Below, piece after piece: positions 38,727 through 47,750 of a stretch of DNA of 49,663 nt (position 1 is its first letter; each line of letters begins with the position of its first letter). Made by a program: the position numbers and the translations under genes. This DNA comes from Clostridia bacterium. GTDB lineage: Bacteria; Bacillota; Clostridia; Christensenellales; UBA1242. Below the pieces are notes generated by a model that saw nothing but the letters and a program-made list of their open reading frames with translations, had not been told where the DNA came from and did no database searches. The stretch lies in NCBI GenBank assembly GCA_028708805.1, contig JAQVYC010000004.1, positions 1 through 49,663 of the forward strand, given 5' to 3'.

Positions 38727-41453
38727 ATGTTAAAGCTAAAAAATATAAAAAAGACTTACGAAATGGGTAAAAAGGGAGGGAAGGTCTATCAAGTTGTCCA
38801 TGCTCTAAGGAATTTGAATATAGAGTTTCGCAAATGTGAATTTGTTTCCATTTTAGGACCAAGTGGCTGTGGAAAAACAACCCTTTTGAATATAATTGGA
38901 GGGCTTGACCGTTACACCAGCGGTGATTTAATAATCAACGGTAAAAGCACAAAAAGCTTTGCCGATCGTGATTGGGATACTTATAGAAATCACTCTGTGG
39001 GATTTGTTTTTCAAAGTTATAATTTAATTCCACATCAAACCGTGTTGCAAAATGTCGAGCTAGCTTTAACTCTTGCGGGTATGGGTAAAGAAGAGCGAAG
39101 GAAAAAGGCAACTGATGTGCTTAAAAAGGTAGGTTTAGGCGATAAACTTAATTCAAAGCCAAACCAACTTTCAGGCGGACAAATGCAAAGAGTGGCAATT
39201 GCTAGGGCATTAGTTAATGACCCTGAAATTATTTTGGCCGATGAGCCAACGGGGGCATTAGATAGCAAAACCAGCACTCAAATTATTAGTTTATTAAAAG
39301 AAGTTTCTAAAACTAAACTAATTATTATGGTAACACATAATCCAGTTATTGCTGAAACATATTCAACCAGAATAATAAAACTTTTAGATGGTGAGTTGGT
39401 GGATGATTCCAATGCATATGATTCTTCTAAGGAAACAGATGAACAGTCTGAGTCTGCATTAATAGAAAAGGGCAAAGCAAAAGTTGCAAAATCTAGCAAA
39501 AAAACCAAAGAAGTCGCATTAGAAAAAAATGAAGAAAGCATTGAAAATAAAAAGCCTAAAAAAACGAAAATGTCTATTTTCACAGCTCTTTCCCTTAGTA
39601 TGCGAAATTTGTTAACTAAAAAAACAAGAACATTTTTAGTTTCGATGGCGGGAAGCATTGGAATTATTGGCATAGCTCTTATTTTAGCATTATCAAACGG
39701 ATTTCAAGGCTATATGAAGTCTGTTCAAGAAGACACATTGTCTACATATCCGTTGACTATAAATTCAACCAGTATGGATTACTCATCTTTATTTGGTGCA
39801 ATGATGAATCAAGGTCAACAAAGTAGCAATAAAGAGGGTGTTGTTGTTAGCAAAGATATGATTTTAGGAATGTTTAAACAAATCACAAGCGGTATGCAGT
39901 TAAATGATTTAAAATCATTTAAAAAATTTCTAGACCAAAATGAAAAAGTTAAAGACTTAACAACAGATATTAAATATAGCTATAATTTAAATTTTAATGC
40001 ATATTCAGATCAAAGTGTGCAGTTAAATCCGAACTCAATGTTTTATGATGGTGCTATGGCTTGGATGGGGGCGCATGCGTTCAATGCGGCATATAAAATT
40101 AAAGAAGCTGAGTTCAGAGAAACACTTTCTGACCCTGAGCGAGAATTAACCGAAGAAGAAATAAATTTAATCACATCGCAAATAACCCCAGAGGATATAG
40201 AAAATGAAGCTAACAAATTCTTAGCTAGTTTAACTTCTCAAGGCGGGCAATCAATGGGAGGTTTTTCAGATTTTAGCAGTTTAGCTAGCAGTGATTTAGG
40301 GCTTTTTAACGAATTAATAGATAATAACAGATTACTTGAATCGCAATACGATGTTGTGGCTTCAACCGTTAATGTTAATACTTTATTTGAAAATTTACAA
40401 TATAACGAAGTTGTTTTGGCACTAGATAAAGATGGTAATTTAAATGATTATGCTTTATATGCGTTAGGAATAAAAACTTCTCCAACAATAGAAGAAATTG
40501 CAATGGGTCTAGTTAATTCGGATGAATTTGTGATTGAGCCTTCAGAGTTTTCTTATGAAGAAATTTTAGGTATGAAATACAAGATTCTGCCAGATACAGA
40601 CTATTATTTGCCAACAGGTGAGGGTGATGCTTATGTTGACATTCGAAAAGAACTTAAAAATAAAGACCTAGGACAAGAAGAATATGATATTCTTGTTGAC
40701 GGATTGCTTGAAGACAAAGGCATTGAACTAACGATAAAAGCAATTATAATGCCGAAAGCAAATGCAAAAGCTGTTTCATTAACGGGTTCGGTTGGATATA
40801 GTAAGTTGTTAACGGAGCATTTAATAAGCTATATAAATTCACAAGTGGATGAAAAGAGTTTATTATCAGCTTTAAAAATAGATATGGAAATTCCTTCATC
40901 AATTAGTTTGTATTGTGTTGATTTTGAATCTAAGTATCAAATTGAAGGCATAATAAAAGATTATAATCAAAGTGTAGATGAAGATAGCCAAATTGCTTAT
41001 ACCGATTATGTTGGTGTGTTAATGGGGTCGGTAAGCACAATAATAGATTCAATTTCAATTGTCTTAATTGCTTTTGTTGCAGTTTCATTAATTGTTTCAT
41101 CAATAATGATAGGCATTATAATTAGCATTTCTGTTATAGAAAGAACAAAAGAAATAGGTGTTTTAAGAAGCTTAGGTGCTAGCAAGCGAGATGTTAGACG
41201 AGTTTTTACTGCCGAAAGTTTAATTATAGGTTTTTCCGCTGGAATGTTTGGTATTCTTACAACTTTACTTTTAAGTATACCTGCCAATATAATAATAACC
41301 AATGTAACAGGACTTACCAATATTACAACATTGCCATTGCTGGCGGGGGGTATTCTTATTGTTTTAAGTATGGTTCTTACATTTATAGCGGGATTATTGC
41401 CTTCGAAAAATGCATCTAAAAAAGACCCTGTAATTGCTTTAAGAATTGAATAA
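38727..41453 (+). CDS. MacB-type ABC transporter, fused ATPase and FtsX-like permease
   Basis: 908 residues. The ATPase (about 1-230) has Walker A GPSGCGKT (44-51), [15 protein letters not shown] (148 on) and [14 protein letters not shown] (about 169-182), of the LolD/MacB class. A Lys-rich linker (about 240-285) leads to the first membrane helix (about 305-326), a large extracytoplasmic domain of about 440 residues, and three C-terminal helices (about 768-800, 832-858, 868-893) with the FtsX-family segment [19 protein letters not shown] between them. MacB-type pumps work by mechanotransmission, moving peptides or lipoproteins across the outer leaflet rather than through a membrane channel. 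In Bacillota such fusions are linked to antimicrobial-peptide resistance or peptide export. No partner subunit is adjacent. AAAGGAG precedes the ATG; a terminator follows. Confidence 0.9.
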   Translation: MLKLKNIKKTYEMGKKGGKVYQVVHALRNLNIEFRKCEFVSILGPSGCGKTTLLNIIGGLDRYTSGDLIINGKSTKSFADRDWDTYRNHSVGFVFQSYNLIPHQTVLQNVELALTLAGMGKEERRKKATDVLKKVGLGDKLNSKPNQLSGGQMQRVAIARALVNDPEIILADEPTGALDSKTSTQIISLLKEVSKTKLIIMVTHNPVIAETYSTRIIKLLDGELVDDSNAYDSSKETDEQSESALIEKGKAKVAKSSKKTKEVALEKNEESIENKKPKKTKMSIFTALSLSMRNLLTKKTRTFLVSMAGSIGIIGIALILALSNGFQGYMKSVQEDTLSTYPLTINSTSMDYSSLFGAMMNQGQQSSNKEGVVVSKDMILGMFKQITSGMQLNDLKSFKKFLDQNEKVKDLTTDIKYSYNLNFNAYSDQSVQLNPNSMFYDGAMAWMGAHAFNAAYKIKEAEFRETLSDPERELTEEEINLITSQITPEDIENEANKFLASLTSQGGQSMGGFSDFSSLASSDLGLFNELIDNNRLLESQYDVVASTVNVNTLFENLQYNEVVLALDKDGNLNDYALYALGIKTSPTIEEIAMGLVNSDEFVIEPSEFSYEEILGMKYKILPDTDYYLPTGEGDAYVDIRKELKNKDLGQEEYDILVDGLLEDKGIELTIKAIIMPKANAKAVSLTGSVGYSKLLTEHLISYINSQVDEKSLLSALKIDMEIPSSISLYCVDFESKYQIEGIIKDYNQSVDEDSQIAYTDYVGVLMGSVSTIIDSISIVLIAFVAVSLIVSSIMIGIIISISVIERTKEIGVLRSLGASKRDVRRVFTAESLIIGFSAGMFGILTTLLLSIPANIIITNVTGLTNITTLPLLAGGILIVLSMVLTFIAGLLPSKNASKKDPVIALRIE

Positions 41454-41471
41454 TTATTTAATAACAATACT

Positions 41472-41500
41472 AAAAAAGCACAAAATATTGTGCTTTTTTT
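41472..41500 (+). terminator. Terminator of the MacB-type gene
   Basis: 12-bp stem AAAAAAGCACAA/TTGTGCTTTTTT (41472-41483 and 41488-41499), loop AATA. Symmetrical A/T flanks mean it could work on both strands. Confidence 0.85.
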
Positions 41501-41534
41501 CTAAGTGAGAATTTATCCGACCAAATCAATTACG
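41499..41534 (+). repeat. Dispersed repeat, copy 2
   Basis: TTCTAAGTGAGAA and following bases, related to 37637-37671 with a few substitutions and one inserted base. It directly abuts the MacB-type terminator. Confidence 0.6.
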
Positions 41535-41639
41535 GTCTAAATTTTATATAACTTGCTTTTTTATAATGTCCGTTTATCTTGCATTTTACTAAGTTGGCAT
41601 TTAATATAAACCGAGATTAATTCGTAAAAGGAAGAAAAA

Positions 41640-43346
41640 ATGGATTTACAAAGCAAGTACAAAGATTTTGAAAAACGGGTAAAATTTAATGAAAATATCA
41701 TCAATGTAGAGAAACAAACTATTGATAATTTAAATGAAAATATTAATATATTGTCTAACAGTGTAACCATTCTAGATAATACGGTCAATGCATTACAAGA
41801 CAGCGAACAGACACAAAATCAAGCCCTTACGGATTTAAGTATTGAATTAACGAATATTAGTGAAAATATAGACCAGCATACACAAGCAATAAATTCAAAT
41901 ACTATTTTATTAGATGAACATACTAATATATTAGATAATGTTTTGGTTGATTTAGATGATGTTGAAAACACAATTGTAAACTTTGATGATATTTTAGAAG
42001 AGCATTCAAATAGAATTGAAATAAATGAAGTTGCTTTGGACAATTACAATGTGATTCTAGAAAAACTAAGAAACCAATATGGAACTTCGGTTACGGACAT
42101 TGCAAATTCTGCGAATAGTTGTGCTTTTGAGCCTGTTTATTATTTTGGAGGGCAAAATAAATTTAATGTTGGCTCAAAGGCGTCTTTTGGACCGTTTGCA
42201 ACTTTATTTACAAGAGTTTCGCCGCTTTCTCAGTTCAGTGGAGTTATAAGGCTTTATATGTCGGAAATTCCTGAAATAGTAACTCAAACAACTTTAAACT
42301 TTTATATAAACAGCCATTTAACTCAGTTAACTGTAAATATAATAGAAGAACAAGCTTATAATATTGAACTTAGTTTTGATTTTCTAGCATTAACAACTTC
42401 AAATGTGTTTAAAATAGAGTTTTCGGATAGTCTTTTAGAAAACACAATTTTAGATTTTATAGAAATAATTTCATCTAATGGCAGAAATTTTATGTGTTTA
42501 AACCGATGCACTAAATACGGCGTTAGCACATTTATAAACGACACAGGCAGGATATCTTATATTTACGCAAGGCAAATTAGCAATGTTGGGGATTATGTAG
42601 AACTCTTTTTTGAAAGAACAAGTCCACCATATAGCAAAGTATGTCAAATTCCGGGCTATGGTACACCGCTAAATATTAATATAATGCACAACCATTTAAG
42701 AAAGCGGGTTTCGGTTGGCTTTTATGATAGTACAATAATTCAATTAAGTGTTGCTGGCGAAAACAGCACGCTTTATGGAGCGCGAAACAATAATTCGGAG
42801 TATTTACAATATTTTAGTGGTGTTTATTCTGCATTTATTTGTTATCATTGGAGAAAGATGTCCAAGTGCTATTGCGGAACAACATTAAATCAACAAGTTT
42901 TCATAGGTGATGAAACAACTCTAAGCATTGATGATATTCCAACAATAAATTCAGTTCAACTGCCAAATGAGTTTATAACTTGTACTCCTATTGAAGATTT
43001 GAGATTTATGTTAAGGGGTGTTAATAAAGAAATTGGATATATTTTACTTCACAATAGCGGAAAAATATTTTACATTCAAGAAGACGACGGTACTTATTTT
43101 ATAGAAATAGGCCTAGGTTCGCAACCAAATGCATATATGCAATCAGATTATGAAACAATATATATTTATTATACTTTCAACAAAATAACATACAGAAAAG
43201 AACTCAAATTTAATTGTAATACAAATAAGTGGGAGTTAACAAAAAGTATTGAAATATACCCAGCAACAATTGAGATAATTGAGTTTTATGATGGTTGTCA
43301 AGTAAGAACAGCTTTGGATGGAACTAGGCAAATTTTCAAAATATAA
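41640..43346 (+). CDS. Coiled-coil plus beta-domain protein, fibre-like, unknown
   Basis: 568 residues with no signal peptide or membrane segment. Residues 1-145 are a long heptad-patterned coiled coil, poor in Pro and rich in Asn, Asp, Ile and Leu (for example LDEHTNILDNVLVDLDDVEN). Residues 155-568 are beta-rich with many aromatic residues and a few Cys, starting YYFGGQNKFNVGSKASFGPF. An N-terminal trimeric-type coiled coil followed by a C-terminal beta domain is the layout of phage tail fibres and receptor-binding proteins, but no phage structural, lysis or recombination genes are nearby, and base composition matches the neighbours. AAAGGAAG precedes the ATG. Not recognised; a structural fibre or binding protein is inferred. 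Confidence 0.7.
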   Translation: MDLQSKYKDFEKRVKFNENIINVEKQTIDNLNENINILSNSVTILDNTVNALQDSEQTQNQALTDLSIELTNISENIDQHTQAINSNTILLDEHTNILDNVLVDLDDVENTIVNFDDILEEHSNRIEINEVALDNYNVILEKLRNQYGTSVTDIANSANSCAFEPVYYFGGQNKFNVGSKASFGPFATLFTRVSPLSQFSGVIRLYMSEIPEIVTQTTLNFYINSHLTQLTVNIIEEQAYNIELSFDFLALTTSNVFKIEFSDSLLENTILDFIEIISSNGRNFMCLNRCTKYGVSTFINDTGRISYIYARQISNVGDYVELFFERTSPPYSKVCQIPGYGTPLNINIMHNHLRKRVSVGFYDSTIIQLSVAGENSTLYGARNNNSEYLQYFSGVYSAFICYHWRKMSKCYCGTTLNQQVFIGDETTLSIDDIPTINSVQLPNEFITCTPIEDLRFMLRGVNKEIGYILLHNSGKIFYIQEDDGTYFIEIGLGSQPNAYMQSDYETIYIYYTFNKITYRKELKFNCNTNKWELTKSIEIYPATIEIIEFYDGCQVRTALDGTRQIFKI

Positions 43347-43404
43347 AATAAAATAAAGATTTAAATTTTTTAATAAATCTTATCAAGATAGCAATAATAA
43401 CAAT

Positions 43405-44316
43405 ATGAGAAGAATCTTTCTTTTTCTTATATGTGCTTTTGTACTATTAAGTTATTCATCGGCTTATATTTTTCTTACATATTATACAACCTCGCAATTA
43501 AATATGGCTGTTAATGTGAATATATTAAAGAGTGAAGATACAAATGCAAGTCAGGACACAAGAGAAAGCATTAAAATTCCTGCGGTAATGTATCATAGTA
43601 TATTAAATAATAAAAAGGGTGTGTACATTGTAAGCGAAAAGCAACTTGAATCGGATTTATTGGCCTTTAAAAAAAGCGGCTATACAACGGTTTTTCCAAC
43701 TCAGATTATTGATTATGTTAAAAATGGAAGCAAGCTTCCTGATAAGCCGTTATTGATTACCTTTGATGATGGACATTACAATAATATGCTGTATGCTTTA
43801 CCTCTTCTTAAAAAGCATAATGAAAAAGCTGTAATTAATATAATAGGTCGTTTTAGCAACCATTCTACCGCTTCCGGCGATCATTCTAACCCTCAATATT
43901 CACATCTAACTTGGTCGCAAATAAAAAAATTGAAATTGAGTGAATGTTTTGAAATTGGAAGTCATTCATATAATATGCACAACTATAAGCCTAGGTTTGG
44001 CATTGCACAAAAAAAAGACGAAACCTTAGAAGAATATTGTTTGTCAATTAAGAACGACATAATGCTTTTACAAGATAAATTAAATAGCGAAGTTGGTGTA
44101 ACTCCAAATGTTTTTGCTTATCCCTTTGGCGAGTACTGTGAAACTGCCAAGAACCTTTTAGTTGCTTTTGGATTTGAAATGCTTTTAACTAGCAACGAGG
44201 GCATTAGCAAAGTTACTAAATGGCAACCTAATTCCATTCTGGAACTTAAAAGGATAAACCGAAATGGAAGTTTTACATCTCTCGAATTATTGTCTAAAAT
44301 TAATAGTTTTTTATAA
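43405..44316 (+). CDS. Polysaccharide deacetylase family protein (membrane-anchored)
   Basis: 303 residues. An N-terminal hydrophobic segment (about 4-27) anchors or exports it. The NodB-type domain has AVMYHSI (about 54-60), TFDDG (119-123, with the metal-binding and catalytic Asp pair) and GSHSYNMH (185-192, His187 and His192 as metal ligands), then FAYPFGEY (about 236-243). These enzymes remove N-acetyl groups from GlcNAc in peptidoglycan or other polymers outside the cell, often giving lysozyme resistance. No Shine-Dalgarno site precedes the ATG; a possible AATAAT -10 lies only six bases before it, which may mean a leaderless message. A two-way terminator separates it from the converging PH-domain gene. 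Confidence 0.88.
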   Translation: MRRIFLFLICAFVLLSYSSAYIFLTYYTTSQLNMAVNVNILKSEDTNASQDTRESIKIPAVMYHSILNNKKGVYIVSEKQLESDLLAFKKSGYTTVFPTQIIDYVKNGSKLPDKPLLITFDDGHYNNMLYALPLLKKHNEKAVINIIGRFSNHSTASGDHSNPQYSHLTWSQIKKLKLSECFEIGSHSYNMHNYKPRFGIAQKKDETLEEYCLSIKNDIMLLQDKLNSEVGVTPNVFAYPFGEYCETAKNLLVAFGFEMLLTSNEGISKVTKWQPNSILELKRINRNGSFTSLELLSKINSFL

Positions 44317-44373
44317 AAAAGTGTGTCTCAATTCAGTAAAAATACTGAAACAGGACACACGGAAACTTTTTTG
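44315..44373 (+). terminator. Two-way terminator between converging genes
   Basis: GTGTGTC/GACACAC (44321-44327 and 44354-44360) encloses TTCAGTA/TACTGAA (44332-44338 and 44343-44349), with AAAAAA on one flank and TTTTTT on the other. It can stop transcription from both sides. Confidence 0.85.
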
Positions 44374-44379
44374 TTAAGG

Positions 44380-44760
44380 TTATTTAAGTTCGGCTAATTT
44401 GAAGCCTCTACGGCGTCTTTCAAGTTCAACTTGATCTGCTATAATTGCTTTAACTTTAAATGGGTTTAAAACTCTTTTTAAAACAACTTTATCACAACTT
44501 TCGTCGTTAACATGCAAAATTATTGAGCCTTCATTAAAAATTTTATTTGAGAAGGTTTGATGTACGGTGATATCAAAAACTCTAAACAAATAAAGTTCTT
44601 CATCAATCGTGGAAAACAAGCCAACCGAAGTAAAAAGTTTAATCCACTGGTTAGGCTTTTCTATTAAAAAATACCTTGTGAAAGAAAGTGGCATTCCCGC
44701 CCATCTTTTTCTATCCTTCCAAACAAGTTTGATATCTTTACCAAATCTTTTGATATTCAT
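44380..44760 (-). CDS. Bacterial PH-domain protein
   Basis: 126 residues, soluble. The pattern KDRKRWAGMPLSFTRYFL, then a Glu-Glu-Leu-Tyr-Leu-Phe-Arg-Val-Phe-Asp-Ile strand, then GSIILHV, LKRVLNPFKVKAII and a terminal helix with ERRRRGFKLAEL matches a family of single-domain bacterial pleckstrin-homology proteins found in Bacillota, usually 120-130 residues. Such domains mostly mediate binding of proteins or membranes; no biochemical function is established for this group. AGAGGA precedes the ATG, and a strong promoter lies upstream, so it is expressed alone. Confidence 0.75.
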   Translation of the reverse strand: MNIKRFGKDIKLVWKDRKRWAGMPLSFTRYFLIEKPNQWIKLFTSVGLFSTIDEELYLFRVFDITVHQTFSNKIFNEGSIILHVNDESCDKVVLKRVLNPFKVKAIIADQVELERRRRGFKLAELK

Positions 44761-44791
44761 TTTCTAATCCTCTACTATTATTATTGTGTAT

Positions 44792-44820
44792 ATTATATCA
44801 TAAAAAAAATTAAATGTAAA
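44792..44820 (-). promoter_or_regulatory. Promoter of the PH-domain gene
   Basis: On the minus strand: TTTACA (44820-44815), 17 nt, TATAAT (44797-44792) preceded by TGA, a near-ideal extended -10 promoter. Confidence 0.8.
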
Positions 44821-45028
44821 GATGAAAATTTCAACATATAAAACTGAAATTTCACTTCTTTATCATTATACAAATATATAATAACTTTTGCTAATATTTA
44901 TTTTTCAATAAATGGTCAATTTGTGATAAAATATAATATATATTATATGTTTTAGTTAAACATAAATAACGAAAAATAAATAATAATCCAGTTTTTGCAA
45001 ATACTATTATTGTATATATAGTATATAT

Positions 45029-45370
45029 TTACAAAATGACAATAGTTATTCCGGGATTATTGTGATTAAAATCTTCATCGTTTGCCCAGTCGGGACTATT
45101 ATATAACAAAGCTCTTGCTTTTTCATTTTCTAGACGCCACTGATTTCCATTTATAATACCTGATATCTTATTTTGTTTTTGTTGCTTGTTTAAATATATC
45201 TTCACAGCATTAAAAATGGCTCCGCCAAAGCCGTGAGAGCCGTATCCGTGAATTAATTTTATGGCATAAAGTTTGTGTTGCCGTGCAAAGTCAAGTTCAA
45301 TTTCTAAATTAGCCACGGCAAGTTCCACTGTAGGCATATTTTCCTTCAAATTTATAACCGGAAGATTCAT
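45029..45370 (-). CDS. Smr-like domain protein
   Basis: 113 residues. AIKLIHGYGSHGFGGAIFNAV (about 36-56) is the glycine-rich H-G-x-G motif of Smr domains, preceded by a helix equivalent to the one that follows the family's LDLHG motif, which here is reduced to VINLKENMP. Residues 57-113 form a variable C-terminal part ending in a strand (GITIVIL). Smr domains nick DNA or cleave RNA, and recent bacterial examples act on collided ribosomes; stand-alone copies are poorly characterised. Because the LDLHG motif is degenerate, catalytic activity is uncertain. There is no ribosome site; the promoter sits so that transcription should start at the ATG. Confidence 0.7.
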   Translation of the reverse strand: MNLPVINLKENMPTVELAVANLEIELDFARQHKLYAIKLIHGYGSHGFGGAIFNAVKIYLNKQQKQNKISGIINGNQWRLENEKARALLYNSPDWANDEDFNHNNPGITIVIL

Positions 45371-45376
45371 ATATTT

Positions 45377-45405
45377 ATTATTACATAATTAATACTTTTT
45401 GTAAA
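45377..45405 (-). promoter_or_regulatory. Promoter placed for a leaderless Smr-like transcript
   Basis: On the minus strand: TTTACA (45405-45400), 17 nt, AATAAT (45382-45377) preceded by TGT. Six bases separate the -10 from the ATG at 45370, so the expected start is at or next to the A of the ATG. Confidence 0.7.
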
Positions 45406-45492
45406 TAAAATAAATATATCAATCAACTTTTATCTAAATAGAAATTAAATTTTTACGAATTATTTTCTCATTTCTCATTTGCGTTTTAATTG

Positions 45493-45521
45493 TTGCAAAA
45501 TGTTTTTATAAATGATATAAT
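45493..45521 (+). promoter_or_regulatory. Promoter of the GT4 glycosyltransferase gene
   Basis: TTGCAA (45493-45498), 17 nt, TATAAT (45516-45521) preceded by TGA. Confidence 0.8.
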
Positions 45522-45561
45522 GTAAAAATTAAACATTAGTAAAAAAATGGCGGTGATTTTA

Positions 45562-46782
45562 ATGGATAAGGAAAAAATAAAGATAGGGTTTTTTATAGAT
45601 TCATTCTTCCCAATGGTGGACGGTGTTATTATGGTTGTTCACAATTATGCAACAATACTTTCAAAATTTTGTGATGTTACGGTTTTTGCTCCTAAGGGAA
45701 GAAAGCCTTTTGATGATAGTACGCTTCCTTACAAGGTTGTTAGAAGCAAAAAAATGAGAATTTTAGGCACGGATTATGACTTGTCTTTTCCGGGATTAGA
45801 TAGAAAATTTTTGAAAAAATTAAAAAATTCAGACTTAGATTTTATACATATACATTCACCATTTTCCGTAGGGAAGGCAGGCTTAAAATATGCAAAGAAA
45901 TATAATGTCCCTTGTGTTGCGTCAATGCATAGTCAATATAAACAAGACTTTTATAAAGCAACAAAATCTAAATTAATTACAAATATGATGCTGAAAGGCA
46001 TTGTTAAAGTCTTTAATACTTGTGATGAGTGTTGGACTGTTATTGAAGGCGCAGTTGAAGTTTTTAGAGGATATGGCATTCATAGACAAATAAAGGTATT
46101 CCCAAATGCAACGGATATGATTTTTTATGATTGCGATGCTGAGTTGCAAGAGTTAAGAGATAAATATGATATTCAAAAAGATGAAAAAATATTATTGTTT
46201 GTAGGCAGAATAACTACTATAAAAAACATATTTTTCATTGTAGACTCACTTAAAAAGCTTAAAGAAAAAAACTTTAAATTTAAAATGATATTTGTTGGAA
46301 CAGGTCCAGATGAAGACAAATTAAAACAAGAAATTGAAAAGAATGATTTGGAAGATTGTATAATAATGGCTGGTTATGTGCCAACAAGAGAAGAATTAAC
46401 AAAGCATTACAGAATAGCCGATTTATTTTTGTTTCCATCATTATATGATACCAATTCTTTGGTAGCAATTGAAGCGGCTTCACAAAAAACGCCTACCTTA
46501 TTTTTAAGAGGAGCATTAACTGCATCGTCAGTTGTTGAAGACCAAAACGGATTCATGTGTGAAGATTCAAATGCAGTTTATTGCGATAAAATTATAGAAA
46601 TATTTTCAAATCCTGAATATTATTCAAAAGTACAAGAAGGCGCTTTTAAAGACCTTTATATGACTTGGGATAAGTCTGTTATGCAAGCATATGAAAATTA
46701 TTTAAGAGTAATTGACATTAAAAAGGGTAATACAACCGTTGGCGGTAAGCGTGTACCTGCAAAACTTGTTGGGAAAATCTAA
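45562..46782 (+). CDS. GT4-family glycosyltransferase
   Basis: 406 residues from the ATG at 45562, which has GGTGA five bases upstream; an ATG five codons earlier lacks a ribosome site. The N-terminal Rossmann half begins IGFFIDSFFPMVDGV and contains HIHSPFSVG (about 97-105); the C-terminal half has the GT-B donor site with LLFVGRITTIKN (about 212-223) and the E-x7-E-like segment DTNSLVAIEAASQ (about 297-309). This matches retaining GT4 enzymes close to bacterial diacylglycerol glucosyltransferases and mannosyltransferases that make membrane glycolipids. No transmembrane helix is seen; such enzymes bind the membrane peripherally. Donor and acceptor cannot be fixed from sequence. Confidence 0.88.
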   Translation: MDKEKIKIGFFIDSFFPMVDGVIMVVHNYATILSKFCDVTVFAPKGRKPFDDSTLPYKVVRSKKMRILGTDYDLSFPGLDRKFLKKLKNSDLDFIHIHSPFSVGKAGLKYAKKYNVPCVASMHSQYKQDFYKATKSKLITNMMLKGIVKVFNTCDECWTVIEGAVEVFRGYGIHRQIKVFPNATDMIFYDCDAELQELRDKYDIQKDEKILLFVGRITTIKNIFFIVDSLKKLKEKNFKFKMIFVGTGPDEDKLKQEIEKNDLEDCIIMAGYVPTREELTKHYRIADLFLFPSLYDTNSLVAIEAASQKTPTLFLRGALTASSVVEDQNGFMCEDSNAVYCDKIIEIFSNPEYYSKVQEGAFKDLYMTWDKSVMQAYENYLRVIDIKKGNTTVGGKRVPAKLVGKI

Positions 46783-46876
46783 TAAATAAAAAATAATATT
46801 TTAAAGTGGAGCTATTCGTTAGTTACATTAATTGATTGATTTCATTTTACGGGTGAATTTATTTATTGAGATTGTA

Positions 46877-46908
46877 AATACTTTCTTTTAAAAAGAAAGT
46901 ATTTTTTT
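46877..46908 (+). terminator. Terminator of the glycosyltransferase gene, shared-arm type
   Basis: AATACTTTCTT (46877-46887) / AAGAAAGTATT (46893-46903), loop TTAAA, then seven T. Same arms as at 15165 and 28254. Confidence 0.9.
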
Positions 46909-46981
46909 CATTTGAATAAAATTTCAATAATCTCAAATGATAATTACACGATTAAATTTAGAAAATTATAAGCAGGTTTAT

Positions 46982-47674
46982 ATGGATATCCTAAATGTAG
47001 GTTTGCAGTCTTTAATGGCTTTTGCCATTTTGTTTGCTATTTCAAAATTACTTGGCAAAAAGCAAGTAGCACAGTTAGAATTCACTGATTATGTGGTTGG
47101 CATTTCAATTGGTTCAATTGCGGCGACTATGGCAATTGAACCAGAGCTTCCTATTTATCATTTTATAATTGCAATGGCTATATTCGGCGGGTTAGATTTG
47201 TTTTTAACTTTAATTGCAAGGAAATCTAATTTCTTAAAATCTACTATAAAAGGCAGACCACTTATTATTATAGAAAACGGCAAATTGAATTTTAAAAATA
47301 TCAAAAAAAGTAAGTTGGACTTAAATGAAATTATGGCACAGTGTCGAAATAAAGGTTTCTTTTATATAGATGATATTTCTTATTGCATTTTCGAAACGAG
47401 CGGTGATTTTAGTATATTACCAAAGTCTAAATCACGCCCTTTGATAGCCAAAGATTTAGGAATTCCAGAAGAAGAAGTTGGCTTACAAAAAGAAATTATC
47501 ATAGATGGCAAAATAATTGAAGATGAACTAAAAAATTTAAATAAAGCAAAGGAATGGGTATATAAAAAGCTAAAATTAAAGGATAAAAAGCAAATAAGGA
47601 ATATCTTACTAGCAACCTACGATGAAAAAACAAAAAAGGTTAATTGTCATTTTAAAAATCTTCCCAAAGGTTAG
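46982..47674 (+). CDS. YetF-like (DUF421) membrane protein
   Basis: 230 residues from the ATG at 46982, chosen because AGCAGG lies 6 nt upstream and because DUF421 proteins begin just before the first helix; an ATG 15 codons earlier has no ribosome site. Three N-terminal helices (about 3-90) include LLGKKQVAQLEFTDYVVGISIGSIAA, split here as LLGKKQV and the conserved FTDYVVGISIGSIAA. The cytoplasmic domain has GRPLIIIENGKLN and KSKLDLNEIMAQCRNKG, the hallmark of the YetF/YrbG family. In B. subtilis YetF-type proteins affect spore germination or inner-membrane organisation; the molecular role is unknown. Confidence 0.88.
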   Translation: MDILNVGLQSLMAFAILFAISKLLGKKQVAQLEFTDYVVGISIGSIAATMAIEPELPIYHFIIAMAIFGGLDLFLTLIARKSNFLKSTIKGRPLIIIENGKLNFKNIKKSKLDLNEIMAQCRNKGFFYIDDISYCIFETSGDFSILPKSKSRPLIAKDLGIPEEEVGLQKEIIIDGKIIEDELKNLNKAKEWVYKKLKLKDKKQIRNILLATYDEKTKKVNCHFKNLPKG

Positions 47675-47681
47675 TAATTAA

Positions 47682-47710
47682 TAGACAAAATAAAAAATAT
47701 TTGGTAAAAT
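47682..47710 (+). promoter_or_regulatory. Promoter of the 258-residue unknown gene
   Basis: TAGACA (47682-47687), 17 nt, TAAAAT (47705-47710). Confidence 0.65.
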
Positions 47711-47750
47711 AAAGGGTATACAAAATAACAAAAGAGAAATAAGGAAACAA

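Noticed and set aside
39035..41467. Minus-strand frames inside the MacB-type gene
   Set aside because: Antisense shadows; the plus-strand frame has complete ABC and FtsX motifs.
41640..43346. Prophage remnant around the fibre-like gene
   Set aside because: No integrase, capsid, portal, tail or lysis genes, no attachment repeats, and base composition equals the flanks.
47341..47348. TGTCGAA match inside the YetF-like gene
   Set aside because: It lies within codons of a conserved coding region far from a promoter, as expected for a chance match.
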